NCBI GenBank assembly: GCA_016748015.1
Contig: JAAOMT010000384.1
Coordinates: 181,503 to 245,502, forward strand
Direction: 5' to 3'
DNA: 64,000 nucleotides
DNA from: Geosiphon pyriformis
Lineage: Eukaryota; Glomeromycota; Glomeromycetes; Archaeosporales; Geosiphonaceae
The translations under genes and the position numbers were made by a program. The notes under the pieces are model-generated. The model did no database searches. It had not been told where the DNA came from and was given only the letters and a program-made list of their open reading frames with translations. Position 1 is the first letter of the stretch, and each line of letters opens with the position of its first letter. Below are positions 52,602 through 63,893 of the stretch, piece after piece.

Positions 52602-54860
52602 ATGACCACAAATAGAGCTAAGAGTAAAAAAGTTGCAAACGTTACTTTTCCTATAGTAACTAATAAAGTTTTAACACAAGAGGGCCTCTCTGTTATTGAA
52701 GCAGCTAGACAAAATGTTCTGGCAACATTTCCTTTAAAAAATAATAGTAATAAGCTGCCTTTAGCAGCTTCTGGTTTATTTTCTTCACCTTTGGCTGGTA
52801 GTTCTTCTTCAGTCAAAGTTTTTTCAAAAAGACACACTTGGGTTAGTCCCAGTGTTGTCTCCACTACTTCAAAAAGCCCAAAGATTTTTAATAACAGGCC
52901 AGTCAACAAGTTGGTCTTTCCTGCTCTCACTACTCCCACTATTACTTCTACTACTACTGCTTCACAAATGGCTGTAAAAGCAAAAAATCCCAAAAAACAG
53001 CAGCAGGCAGTTGCAACTGCCATGGTCACACCAAACCTCTTTGTGGTTCCAGATGAGATCTTCAGTAAGATCTTCACAGCAGCAGCCAGCTCTATTCCTG
53101 ATATGGATGGCAACAGCAGCAGCACATCTCCCAAGATGGGCCAAGATCAACCACTGGCTGTGTTGCCTGATGTGGTACTCTCCAGCAGATCATCGCCAAT
53201 CCCAGTAGCAAAACAGTCCATCAATCCAGATGATCTCAAAGATTGGGCTAATCAGATGGAAATGGAATCATCTGTGCCCCCCCAGTTTCTGGTGCATCTG
53301 ATGCTGGTGCTTGGGAGAATGTGAATGGATGTCAAAGGTTCTCTGGTTGGGTGGCCTCCAATCTTGTACCTGGTGCTATGTTTAAGATTAAGATGGCTTT
53401 GCTCAGTTCTTTGTTTCAGTTGATGCCTGGTTGTATTGGGCTTAAATCTGTTTCACGAGATGCTGTCAAGTTGTTCTGTGTGGAATTTGCATCTCAGGAG
53501 TGTCTAAATGGTGCTACCAAAGTGGCCATTGGTGATGAGGTTTTTTTGACCACTCTTAAGATTGCATGGTCTTCAGGAGTGACCTCTGTTTCTTCCTCTT
53601 CTTTGTCAGTTATACTGCGCAATGTACCCTTGGGTGCCTCTTCTGATGACATCAAATCTGCTCTTGGCGTCTTTGGCGTTGTCACTTCTGTTAAGTTGAA
53701 GCCTGCTGGCTTATGGCAATATGCTGTGATTAACTTTAAGAACATTTCTTCTGCTGCTGCTGCTCTCTCTAACTGGTCTGTGTTGGTCAGAAAAGATAGT
53801 GTTAGGATTCTTCCCATTGCCAACCAAAAGGAGGTTATCTCCTCAAGAGATGCTTTCAAAGCTAAGCTGGTTAATTTTCCATTTGGCTGCACTGCATTTA
53901 AGATAAGTGATCTGGTCTTCCAAGTTGGTGGCCATACGTGTTTCATTCCCTGCTCCCCTGATTCCTATCAATGTCAACACTTTGCTGTGGTGACCTTTGA
54001 TTCCTTGGAATCTTTAAATGCTGCTGTTTCAAAAACCAGTACCTTATGTGGCTGCCGCATCTGGTGGGAAACTCCTGGATGTCATCACTGCTATAGATGT
54101 CAAAGTTTGGATCATTTGGCTGTGGACTGCAAGGTGTTGCCACCTCTCCCTCCCAAACTCTTCTAATTCCGCTGGTGGTCCCGCCTTTCTCAAGTCATCT
54201 CTTGTTGGAGCTAAATTCTACGCCAAAGCTGCCACCTCTGTGGTTCCTCCTGTTGCTGCTGCTGCTAATATGGGTCTGGCTTTCAGTACCTCCTCCAAAG
54301 TTGTGGTGCCACTGTTGCCGGTTGCCTCCTCTGGTTCAGATGTTGCTGTTAATGCTAGATTGGCTTCTCTGGAAACCCAACTTAGTGAGCTGTCTTTGTT
54401 GATCAAATCTATAGTTGAGCCTGTGAGTTCTTTGGTTGCATTGGTTACTACGTTATTGTCTACTCCACCAGTTATAGCAGAGACAATGAAGGAAAGTGTG
54501 ATTGGATTGGGAAACCAAATTAAGGCTGTTTGTGCTGTGGCTTCTGTGCTACAAAAGGAAATGGGGGCCCTCAAGTTGAGGAGTGAGAAGGTACACTATA
54601 ACATATCTGATGATGAAGACATGGATGATGATGATGATGATGGTAATGTTAAAGATTTTTTGGTCTATGATAATACATTTGATGCAATGATGGAGTTATG
54701 AGAGGTTCAATCCTCTAATATCAAGTCCGATCCAGATCAGACAGCTAAGTGGATGAGCAGTCTCGTTAAGAGTAGTCATAAACTGGTATGCATTATGGGT
54801 AAGATGTATGAATTAGATATGTTTAATACATTAGGTAGCAAAGGTAGTACTAGCATGTAG
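52602..54860 (+). pseudogene. Y3 ORF1: RRM + CCHC protein (most complete copy)
   Basis: ~752 codons with two frameshifts (in the C7 run at 53277-53283, and near 54160) and few stops. Order: MTTNRAKSKKVANV (ATG 52602); Ser/Thr-rich region; FVVPDEIFSKIF (~53045); QRFSGWVASNLVPGAMFK (~53330); RRM-like region NVPLGASSDDIKSALGVFG, SVKLKPAGLWQYAVINF, VLVRKDSVRILPI (~53620-53820); CFIPCSPDSYQ (~53940); knuckle CYRCQSLDHLAVDC (54088-54130), intact C-x2-C-x4-H-x4-C; acidic DDEDMDDDDDDG (~54610); end ELDMFNTLG. It shares W-S-x-x-VRKDxVRIxPI, AKLV, TA, CFIPxS and the knuckle spacing with LINE-X ORF1. Confidence 0.82.
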
Positions 54861-54864
54861 TTAG

Positions 54865-54999
54865 GGCTTTCCACTTGTGGTTAGCCGCATCTTGTAATAT
54901 GTATTATTGGGTGAACTGGCTTTATGAAACCGCCACATTACTGTGGACTAACTAATAAACAACCGGTGTGGCTACATGTTAACAAAAAAAAAAAAAAAA
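54865..54999 (+). ncRNA. Y3 3' tail with LINE-X-like hairpins
   Basis: CCACTTGTGG (54871-54880) is the shortened hairpin 1. CCACA (54933-54937) with TGTGG (54942-54946) is hairpin 2. AACTAATAAAC, GTGTGGCTACATGTTAAC and poly(A) follow, the same plan as LINE1 40640-40776. Confidence 0.55.
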
Positions 55000-55021
55000 A
55001 ATACACTTGAGAACATCTGTT

Positions 55022-55262
55022 GTATAGCATCTCTGCTGTCAGTAGCATGTTGTGAAATGATTTCATGATAAATGTTCTTATTGCTGAGGAACCAGCTGAG
55101 ATGAAGCCTGAAGACATTTTACCATCCCAGTTCCAAATTTTGGTTGTGCACTCCCAGTCTATCTCCTGGTCTAAGGTCCCCAATGTTTTACATACTTTGC
55201 TATTTCTCATCCAATCCAAAGCTGCTTGAAGCCCAGTCTGTTGGCCCAGAAAATGTCTAATA
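55022..55262 (-). pseudogene. LINE3 ORF2 segment between Y3 and Y4
   Basis: Encodes LDWMRNSKVCKTLGTLDQEIDWE, KIWNWDGKMSSGFISAGSSAI and TFIMKSFHNMLLTAEMLYNRCSQ, collinear with LINE1 39820-40040 (after RNase H, before the Cys/His motif). Bounded by the Y4 duplication (55263-55275) and the Y3 duplication (55000-55021). Confidence 0.87.
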
Positions 55263-55282
55263 TTCAGATCTAATTTTTTTTT

Positions 55283-55412
55283 TTATGTTAATGTGTACCC
55301 ACACTGATTGTTTATTAGTTTTGTCCAACAATAAAGTTGGCACTTTCATAAAGCCAGCTCACCCAATAATACAAAGTTTACAAGATGTGGCTAACCACTT
55401 AATGGAAAGCCC
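55283..55412 (-). ncRNA. Y4 3' tail with LINE-X-like hairpin 2
   Basis: Minus-strand CCAAC (55340-55336 region) and GTTGG (55329-55325) form a 5-bp stem with a 6-base loop, at the same place as hairpin 2 in LINE1 and Y3 but with another sequence. Hairpin 1 is imperfect here (CCATTAAGTGG). Confidence 0.5.
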
Positions 55413-55415
55413 TAA

Positions 55416-57648
55416 CTACATGCTAGTACTATCTTTGCTACTTAATGTATCAAACATTTCTAATTCGTACATCTTACCCATAATGCTAACAAGCTCATGA
55501 CTATTTTTAACCATACTACTCATCCACTTAGCAGTCTGATCAGGACTGGATTTAATACTGGAAGACTGATCTTCCCATAGGTGCATCATGACATTTATAA
55601 ACTGAAAAATCTTTATCTTCATCATCATCATTATCAACATCATCAACCATCTCATCAACATCTGATCTATTCTCCAAGCAAATCCGTTCACTTATTGTCT
55701 CAAGACATGTTAATCTTTTCTATATCACAGTGGCAACAGCAGCCAAGCCTTTATTTTGCTTAGCCAACCCATCTACACATTCCTTAACTGACACATTCAT
55801 GGCAGATGGAGTAGACAGCAATTTGGTAACCAATGCAACCAGAGCACCAACAGGTTCAACCAAGGATTTAATCAACACAAATAGTTCACTAAGGTGGAAT
55901 TCAAGAGAATTCAACCTAGATTCAACAGCAGTATTGGGAACAGAGGAAACAGCAGGCAACACAGGTGTTGTAGTTTCAGGAGAACCACCAAGATCCAATT
56001 CCATATCAGCAGCAGCAGCACCAGGAGGAACCACAAAAACAGCAGCCTTGGCATAAGATTTAGATCCAACAAATGAAATTTTTGGGGCCACCAAAGGTAG
56101 AAGAGGCAACTTCTTGCAGTCCACAGCAAAATGATTCAAGTCTTGATACCTGTAGTAGCAGTGACACCCAGGAGTTTCCCACCAGATGCAACAACCACGC
56201 AAGGTACCAGTTTTTAACACAGCAACATTCAGAGATTCCAAAGAATCAAAAGTAACCACAGCAAAGCATTGACGTCAATAAGATTCAGAGGAGTGAGGAA
56301 TGAAACATGTATGGCTACCAACTTGGGAGACCAAATCACTTATCTCAAAGGCAGTACAGCCAAATGGAAGATTGACTAACTTAGCTTTGAATGCATCTCT
56401 TGAGGAAATAACCTCCTTTTGGTTGGCAACAAGAAGAATCCTAACACTATCTTTTTTGACCAATACAGACCAGTTAGAGAGAGCAGCAGCAGCAGAAGAA
56501 ATGTCCTTAAAATTAACCACAGCATATTGCCATAAGCCAGCAGGCTTCAACTTAACAGAAGTGACAACGCCAAAAATGCCAAGAGCAGTTTTGATGTCAT
56601 CAGAAGAGGTACCCAAAGGTATGTCACGCAGTGCAACTGACAAGAAAGGGAAGAAACAGAGGCCACACCAGAAGACCATGCAATCTTAAGAGTGGTCAAA
56701 AACACCTCATCACTAATGGCCACTTTGGTGGCACCATTTAGACACTCCTGAGATGCAAATTCTACACAGAACAACTTAACAGCATCTTGTGAAACTGACT
56801 TAAGCCTAATACAACCAGGCAGTAACTGAAACAAAGAACCAAGCAGGGCCATTTTGATCTTGAATGTAGCTCTAGGTACTAGATTGGAGGCCACCCAACC
56901 AGAGAACCTCTGATAACCATTCACATTTTCCCAAACACTACCATTAGCAGCACCAGAAACTGGGGGAGGGACAGTTGATTCCATTTCCATCTGATCAGCC
57001 CAATCTTTGAGATCATCTGAATTGATGAACTGTTTTGCTACTGGGATTGGTGATGATCTGCTGGAGATTACCACATCAGACAATATAGCCAGTGGTTGAT
57101 CTTGGCCCATCTTGGGAGATGTGTCACTGCTGTTGCCATCCATATCAGAAAGAGGGCTGGCTGCTGCTCTGGAGATCTTACTGAAGATCTCATCTGAAAC
57201 CACAAAGGGGTTCAGTGCAACCATAGCAATTGTGACTGCCTGCTGCTGTTTTTTGGAATTTTTGGCTTTTGCAGTCATTTGTAAAGCAAAAATAGTAGTA
57301 GTAGTAGTAGTGGGAGTGGTGAGAGCAGGAAAGACCAACTTGTTGACTGGTCTGTTATTAAAAATCTTTGGACTTTTTGAAGTAGTGAAGACAACACTGG
57401 GACTAACCTGAGTGTGTCTTTTTGAAGAAACTTTGACTGGAGAAGAACTACCAGCCAAAGGTAAAGAAAATGAACCAGAAGCTGCTAAAGGCAGCTTATT
57501 ACTATTATTTTTTAAAGGAAATGTTGCCAAAACGTTTTGTCTAGCTGCTTTAATAACAGAGAGACCCTCTTGTGTTGAAACTTTATTAGTCACTATAGGA
57601 AAAGTAACATTTGCAACTTTTTTACTCTTAGCTCTATTCGTGGTCATG
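55416..57648 (-). pseudogene. Y4 ORF1: RRM + CCHC-like protein, fused in frame to LINE3 RNase H
   Basis: ATG 57648 (MTTNRAKSKK). The frame is open from there to ~56547 (N-terminal half, WVASNLVPRATFKIKMALLG) and is continuous upstream with LINE3 RNase H, giving a 519-codon open frame 58106-56547. RRM-like region: DIPLGTSSDDIKTALGIFG and SVKLKPAGLWQYAVV (56640-56430), reached by a frameshift near 56640. The knuckle at ~56150 reads CYYRYQDLNHFAVDC, one Cys replaced by Tyr. Acidic segment at ~55640. Stop TAG at 55418-55416. Confidence 0.8.
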
Positions 57649-57688
57649 AAATTTAGGAGAGAAATTGTTTTTTTCTTCAGATCCAATT

Positions 57689-60600
57689 CCACTCCTTCAC
57701 AAAGGGAAATGTAGCTAATGTCCTTATTGCTGTAGGCCCACCCTATTGTGGCTAAAGCAGTAGCTTCTTTGGCAAGTTTGTTAGCCATCTCATTTTCAGT
57801 TATATCAGTGTGTGCAGCCACTTTGTTTATGGTGAGATCAATTCTCTTTTCACTTATTACAGCTTTGATTGCATTCCATGTGCACCAGTTAGAGGTTTTG
57901 AGCTGATTCCTAACAGACAGAGAAGAATCTTTGGACAACCACTTCTGAGCTGTTGACACTACTGCTTGGCTATCTGTGTTTAATGTCAGTTTACATTTGT
58001 AAGAGACTGCTTCCAAAGCCAATAGTACAGCTTTTGTCTCAGTTTTTGTTGATGATAATGTCCTGTCAACTGTTATGCCAAAGTTGGCATCAATTCCATG
58101 TGTCACAAAGGCAGCTGTTCCTTTAGTATCCTTAGAACCAGCTTTTACCAGTGAGCCATCAGTTGATATTTCTATTTTTTTTCTGAGTCTTAACTTTTCT
58201 CATATGCTCCTCTATTGTGATATTAAAGTTTCTGGAATTTGGATGTAAATAGAGTCCCTTTGTATCATTTCCAGATCATCTGGTATTTGATTATCAATCT
58301 TTTGCATTCCCATTGCTTCACATTGTGCTACATCAATGTTTCTGTGTTCATCCATGATGATTGTAGACTCTAATATCTTAAACCAATTGGATATTCTATC
58401 ATTGTCACTCTGTCTGTATCTTCTTGTGAAGTCCATCCATGTCATTAATGATCCATCCCTGTTTTGCACTTGATGCAAATACAAAATGTTTTTCTTCCTT
58501 AGTAAGCCTCTAACTTTGGTGTAAATTGCACATGAAGCTATAGTGGTTTCAATTAAGTATGCTTGTGGTCTTGAAGATTCAGATATCCCATCTGTGTTAC
58601 CAGAGCTTTTGAGTGAGATGCCCCTTTCCCTCATAATCTGCATGATATTGCCTTTAAGATTAGCCCCTGGCTTAGATCATTCATCAGTGGGATATTCAAG
58701 TATACTATGAGCTGACCATTTTTGTGCCTGTAAGTTGGCTAGTCTGATTTTGGTAGTCATTCCAGCAATATCATTACTGTTCAATCTAACTAACAAATCT
58801 GTGATCTTGCTTTTTGCTTGTATATCATCAATTTTAAACAAGTTATACAAGGATGAGTGATGCATGGCACTGGCTGGGAAATCTACTAAAAGTCTAGCCT
58901 TTTTCTTTACAGTGGCTGAGATCTTCGAAGTCCATCTTCTGGTCCAACTATTTGGAATATGGGTCAATTGAGATCTAAATTCTATTGCTGGACTTAGTAT
59001 ACTGTTGAAAATGTAGATCACCTGCTTTTCAGTAATGTGTTTTTCCTAATAACTCCACACACTGCTTTAATGTCAGATCCAATCATTTTTAGTACAGTTT
59101 CATTTTTCCCATTAGCTCTGATCCACACTCCCAAATATCTGGTACATGTAGACGGATCCAGCAGTTTCAGAGGTTGTTTGTTTGACCCAAATATCAGTGG
59201 CTCAACTGCCACTGATTTTTTCTTAGAGGATCTGACCACTATTATTTCAGTCTTATCCAAGTTGATCTCAATGTCCACCATTCTAAAGAAGAAGCTGGCT
59301 GTGTCTAGAATACTCTGTATTCCCTGTCTTGAGTTTGCTATCTACACGGTGTCGTCAACAAAGGCAAGGTGATTTACTGATACCAACAGGGATTGTGTGT
59401 CCATATGATTGTCCCACTTTTTCTACTCAGCTGTTAGTTTGTACCCTTGGCTATAATTGGTCTCTTTCACTTCACACAGTAAGGGGTCATAAAAAATCCT
59501 TTACATAATGGGTGAGCTTGTTTCCCCCTGATCTAGCCCATCTTATACATGATATTCATTACTTAATCCAAATTTGGTTATGATTCTATTACTTCTGTTG
59601 TTATGCATCAAGCCAAACAGTTTAGTAAACCTATTGTTTATTTTAGTGCAGCTTCCATGGATTTCCAACCAACTGAATCATATGCCTTTTTCATGTCCTG
59701 AAATGTAAACCAGTCCTTATTACCAAATTCTCTTGCATGCTCAGCTACAGCATTAATTACATGAATTGGCACAGCTGTAGAGGTATTCTTTAAAAGTGAG
59801 GTGTTGTAACCTTTTAGGACATTGTGTAGCTCACATGCTTTTGATATTCTTACAGTTAGAATCTTTGTTAAAATTTTTCTGGTACTTTCAATAAATGTGA
59901 TCGGTCTGGTGATGTCAATATTGCCACCCCATTTTTTTGGCTTTGGAATTAGTATGACTTGTGCTATTCTCCATTCCTCTGGCATGTTTGCCAATTCTAT
60001 GCATGTATTAAGCAATGTTCTCAGTTTGGACTTGGTGTTAGGCCCAGCTTTCCTCCAGAGCTCAGCTTGAATGCCTGATGGGCCAGGGGCTTTGTTGTGA
60101 GATGTGTGACTTAGTATGTGTTCAAATTCTTCATTTGTTATTTCAGTCATCACACCATCAAAGGCATGATCTGGAATGCTGTCAATTGGCTTAAACCTGT
60201 TTTCCCAACTTTTCCATAGCTCAGGTTCAAGAATTCTTGTTCTAGTCCAACCTTGAGCTTTTTTGTTTACCAGCTTTTTGATTTCATCAAGATTGTCATG
60301 AAATTTGCCTTCTTCAATGACATGGTCTAGTACTATTCTTTGTCAAAATGCTTTTGATCATTGCTCTTTTGTTTAGTTCAAAGTTTTGTTGTCTTTTGAT
60401 GATATTGTCTATGATCTGTCTCTGCTGTTGTAGCCTGATTCTAGCTTGCAGTGTTGATCTGTATTCTTTCTTGATGCTGATTAATTCTGTAATAAGCTTA
60501 TCTTTTGGAAGAGTTATCAGATATGCAGTTACTGTATCAGGTTTCAGCTGTTTCCATTTAGCCAACAACTGCATAACATTGTTATCATGCATATCTGTAT

Positions 60601-61626
60601 TGTTTACTCTTATTTGTTTGATTATATCAGCAATAATCTTAACAAGTTTGTGATTCATGCATTTTTTCTTAGTGTGTATAGATTGGGCTCCCACTTTCCT
60701 TTTTGGTAGGCAGTCAGCAGCTTGTAACACAGTCTTCTTGATTGTAAGCCACATCTGGTTTAGATTATCATTGCAGTTATCTACTGATTTTTTTTGTGCT
60801 TCATCTGTCAATTGATCAGTTTCTCTTGCATAGATTTCCCATTGTACCCCAGATGTTTTTTTAACATCAATTATAGTCATGCTACTTTTTTTTCTTCCAG
60901 ATCTGATTCTGTCAGATCAGAACATTGTTATTACTGCTTTGTGATCAGTGCTAAATGATTTATTAACATCTACCACCCCAATATTTGTAACCATTGAGGC
61001 TGTAACTACATCAGTAAACACATAGTCTAATCTTCTTTGTACTCCATTTGATGCCCATGTCTTTTCTGGATTGTTTATTGTATAAGCTCCATGTGTGTTC
61101 ACCAAATTCATATGTTGCAATGTTGTAGCAGTAGGATAGGCTTTGACCTTATTTGTAGCAAATGTTTCCTCAAGTGATTTGGATGACATATCTTCATTCA
61201 AATCACCTGCAACTATGATTATCTCTTTGTTTTGCACAATGTCTCCCAAAAGTTTTCTGATCTCCTTTGCTACTGCCTTCTCAGTAGGTAATTTGGAAGC
61301 AGACATATACAACCCTACTATATGCACACTGATTCTACTCCTAAATTTCAACACCAAATGTAACAGCCTCCCATAATATCCCTTGATTGTTTCCACATGG
61401 TGCATCCCATTTGTTTCTCAGCACTTGACTTCCAAAAGATGTGGTATTTATCAGAGCCAAAAAATACTCCCTTTTCTTTGGTAGGAGTTAGTTTAGTTTC
61501 TGTAATAATTATGAAGTCAAATTATTCTCCAATACATCATTGTAGCACCTTTTCAGCTTTGCCAACTTTCCAAGTATTGATGTTGGAATAGTTCTGTTCT
61601 GTGTTGGGATCAGGTGTGCTACACAT
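57689..61626 (-). pseudogene. LINE3 ORF2: endonuclease, RT, RNase H
   Basis: ATG 61626 overlaps the ORF1 stop. Endonuclease: HHVETIKGYYGRLLHLVLKF, IIVAGDLNEDMSSKS, RLDYVFTDVV, FSTDHKAVITMF (61405-60917). Linker QMWLTIKKTVLQAADCLPKRK...QLLAKWKQLKPD (60880-60314, open 188 codons). RT: NKAPGPSGIQAELWRKAGPN (60100), PKPKKWGGNIDITRPITFIE (59945), FQDMKKAYDSVGWKSME (59700), LAFVDDTV then TAG (59365-59340). RTRWTSKISATVKKKARL (58930) and SRPQAYLIETTIASC (58570) follow. RNase H: TKTETKAVLLALEA, LNTDSQAV, KVAAHTDITENEMANKLAKE (58050-57760). It continues at 55262 after Y4. Frameshifts near 60310, 59520-59640 and 58200. Confidence 0.88.
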
Positions 61627-63893
61627 CATCTGTTTCTATAAGTTTAGATTCCCCAGCAGCAGGATCGCCCCAGCCACCCTGTTTTTTTACTTGCTTTAGC
61701 AACTCCAGAATGGGTTCCAATGTTTCTTTAATTATCCTAATTTCCCTCTCTGGATCATATGCCTCTTTTTTCTCTTCCAGGTCAGACTTAGATGTAGTGC
61801 TCTGGCTTAGTACCCTGGTCTCTGCCTCTTTTTTTTTTCTGAGATGTTACTTTGCTGTTGAGCAACCAATATGTCTTTTTCTTTTTCTACTGTTACTCCA
61901 AGCTTGGCAGTCACAGCACTCAGCAGTTTGGCCATTTCATTAATCTGTTGTCTCAATTTATCAATTTCAGCCTTCCATGGTTGGTTGATCCCCTTTTTTG
62001 GTTGTTCTTCTTTATTGTTCACTTGTAGACCAGTTCTTGGAGATCTGTTTGAGTTTGTGTTATTTAGCTTATGAGGTAGTCTGAGTGCAGCCATTTCAGC
62101 ATATGATTTTCTACCAAAGCCTTTAATGGATTCCTCTGGAACATTCTTTCTAACATACAGTTTTGCCAATCTAATATTGTTGGTAGCTTTCTTTGTATCT
62201 CCTTCCTTCTTCTTGTGTAGAATTGGACATTTGGAGACCAAATGCCCTACTTGGTAACAAAAGTGACACTCTTTGGCATCAGTAGGTACCCAATGCACCA
62301 ATGTGTCTCCAATTACTAAGGGCTTTTTGGTAGCACTGTTGTGGCTGGCTTCACTGTCAAATCCTATGTAAGCACAGCCCATCCTTGTGTAATTCTTGCT
62401 AGTTCTTGGGATAAAGCAAAATTGGGCTTTGATCTGGTCCAGTGTGGTGCTCAAGTAGTGAGCAGTACAATTTTGTGGTAAGCCCACCAATTTAGCTTCC
62501 CAGGTTTTTCTCTGCTCAACAACTTTTTGGGTTCCAATCATTGGGTAAATTCTAACTGCATCCTTCTGACCATGGTTGACCATTGGTTTATGGCTTTGGT
62601 TGCCTCTTCCTGGTTGTTATACTCGACCACAGCTGATTGCCATTTTCCAGTCACTTTTAGTTAGACTTTTTTAACTTCACCAAATTCTTTCATGGCAGTT
62701 CCTACTTCTCTATCTGAAATTCTTAAGGGAATATCTCTCACCAGGACATTCCTTTGGCCTGTCATCAGGTTGGTAATGCCATCAGTAGCCATCAAAAAAG
62801 ATTCTATTTCTTTATTTGTTAGGACTTTTCTGGCCTGATCTCTTCTAGCCACTTAAGAGAAATTCATTCTGATTTCTTGGTTTTTTGTCATCACAGCTCC
62901 CAAGAAGTAGCTGACATCTCCCAGCAGGTTGTAAATCCATCCCACCTTTTTTTCCATGTTTTTTTCCAGTATATCTAATGTCTGCACAAAGAGCACATGT
63001 CTCTTTGTTCCATGAACCACAGTTTTCTATTCTTCCTTGTAGTTTGGTTCCATGAACATGGGTTTTTTGCCAAGTGATTTACTCTTATATTGGCCTGGAC
63101 TTGGACTTGCTATTCTGCTAGACAAGCCCAATTCAGAGTCTTCCATGTCCTCTGCAGTGTTATTCATATTGGCCTTATCTTTGTTTGCAACAAATAAATT
63201 GTTCATTTGCTCCTCATTTTCCGCCACAGAATTTCCACTGTTAATCCTGTCCAAAATATTAAGATTGCACTTTCTCAAAGCAGCTTCTATTTGTGCAGCT
63301 CTTTTACTGTCTTCTTTAGGTGTTTTTGAAGGTCTATCCATTTTTTTCAGAGACTTTGAGGCCCCCTTTTCACCAGTCCAAGCTTTCATTTGGAATTTGT
63401 TGCTATTTCCTCCTTTGTTGAATATTGGTTGTAAAACAAAGTTGTTGGTTTGTGTTGTTATGTTTTCGGATGAGTCTTCTTCAATTATTTGGTTGAATTT
63501 CTCAGTTAACCCTTTTATGCTTATTCTTCCAATGTGTCTGTACTTTTTGTCAGTTTTTTCTTCTAGTCTGTTGCCTGTTGTTGGAGAAAAGTCTGCCACT
63601 TGCCTATGTGGAGCTGTTTTTTTTGCTGTGTTAGCAATTCTGAAAGGTGTGTTGTCTTCACTACTTGTGTTTACACTTCCAAATTGTCTGTTGTCAGTTT
63701 CAAATCTGAATGGAGGTGTAGTAGGCTTAGCAGTTTCCACTGTTGTCAGTTTATGTGAAATTGTGTTGTTTTTTTCTTTATCTGTAGCAGAAGCTATGTT
63801 TAATTCTACTTGGTTATTATTTTTAATAGTCTTTTCACTTATACTTCTTTGGATGACTGGTGTCACTTTATTAAAGGTGTAGTTGTCAGACAC
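61619..63893 (-). pseudogene. LINE3 ORF1: RRM + CCHC protein
   Basis: The first 288 codons (63893-63027) are open: YTFNKVTPVIQRSISEKT, FRFETDNRQFGSVNTSS, RISIKGLTEKFNQIIEED, KFQMKAWTGEKGASKSLKKM and LGLSSRIASPSPGQYKSKS. The Met used in LINE1/LINE2 (MQRS) is Ile here and the region opens with the conserved GTG at 63893, so the true start is unclear. RRM: NVLVRDIPLRISDREVGTAM (~62745). After a frameshift: DAVRIYPMIGTQKVVEQRK, knuckle CHFCYQVGHLVSKC (~62270-62225), and coiled-coil-like KAEIDKLRQQINEMAKLL (~61975). A T9 run near 61830 shifts the frame before the end at 61619. Confidence 0.87.

Larger units (their letters stand above)
52571..54999 (+). mobile_element. LINE-Y copy Y3 (ORF1-only), full length
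   Basis: 2.43 kb from ACTAAAAAAAACTC to poly(A). Inserted in LINE3 ORF2, antisense to it, with an imperfect 22-base target duplication (52549-52570 / 55000-55021, 18 identical), as expected for target-primed reverse transcription. ORF1 starts only ~30 bases from the 5' end. Confidence 0.88.
55276..57675 (-). mobile_element. LINE-Y copy Y4 (ORF1-only), full length
   Basis: 2.4 kb on the minus strand, poly(A) as T-run at 55274-55285. Inserted in LINE3 just after RNase H, in the same orientation, with a 13-base target duplication (55263-55275 / 57676-57688, 12 identical). The 5' end is GAAAAAAACAATTTCTCTCC, ~30 bases before the ATG. Confidence 0.88.

Noticed and set aside
53277-53283. Programmed frameshift in Y3 ORF1 at the C7 run.
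   Set aside because: Y4 reads through this point without a shift and has a different C-run length. A simple indel or sequencing error in a homopolymer is more likely, as at other long A/T runs in the window.
53620-53820. RRM-containing proteins as host RNA-binding genes.
   Set aside because: They occur in seven related copies, each inside an element with a conserved tail and poly(A), and Y3/Y4 have target duplications.
63052-63882. Long open frame on the strand opposite LINE3 ORF1 (about 276 codons), and similar antisense frames at 15244-15783, 44122-44703 and 60348-60653.
   Set aside because: They are mirror frames of ORF1/ORF2, hydrophobic and Leu/Ser-rich as expected for the complement of Lys/Glu-rich coding sequence. 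They recur only because the LINEs are repeated.
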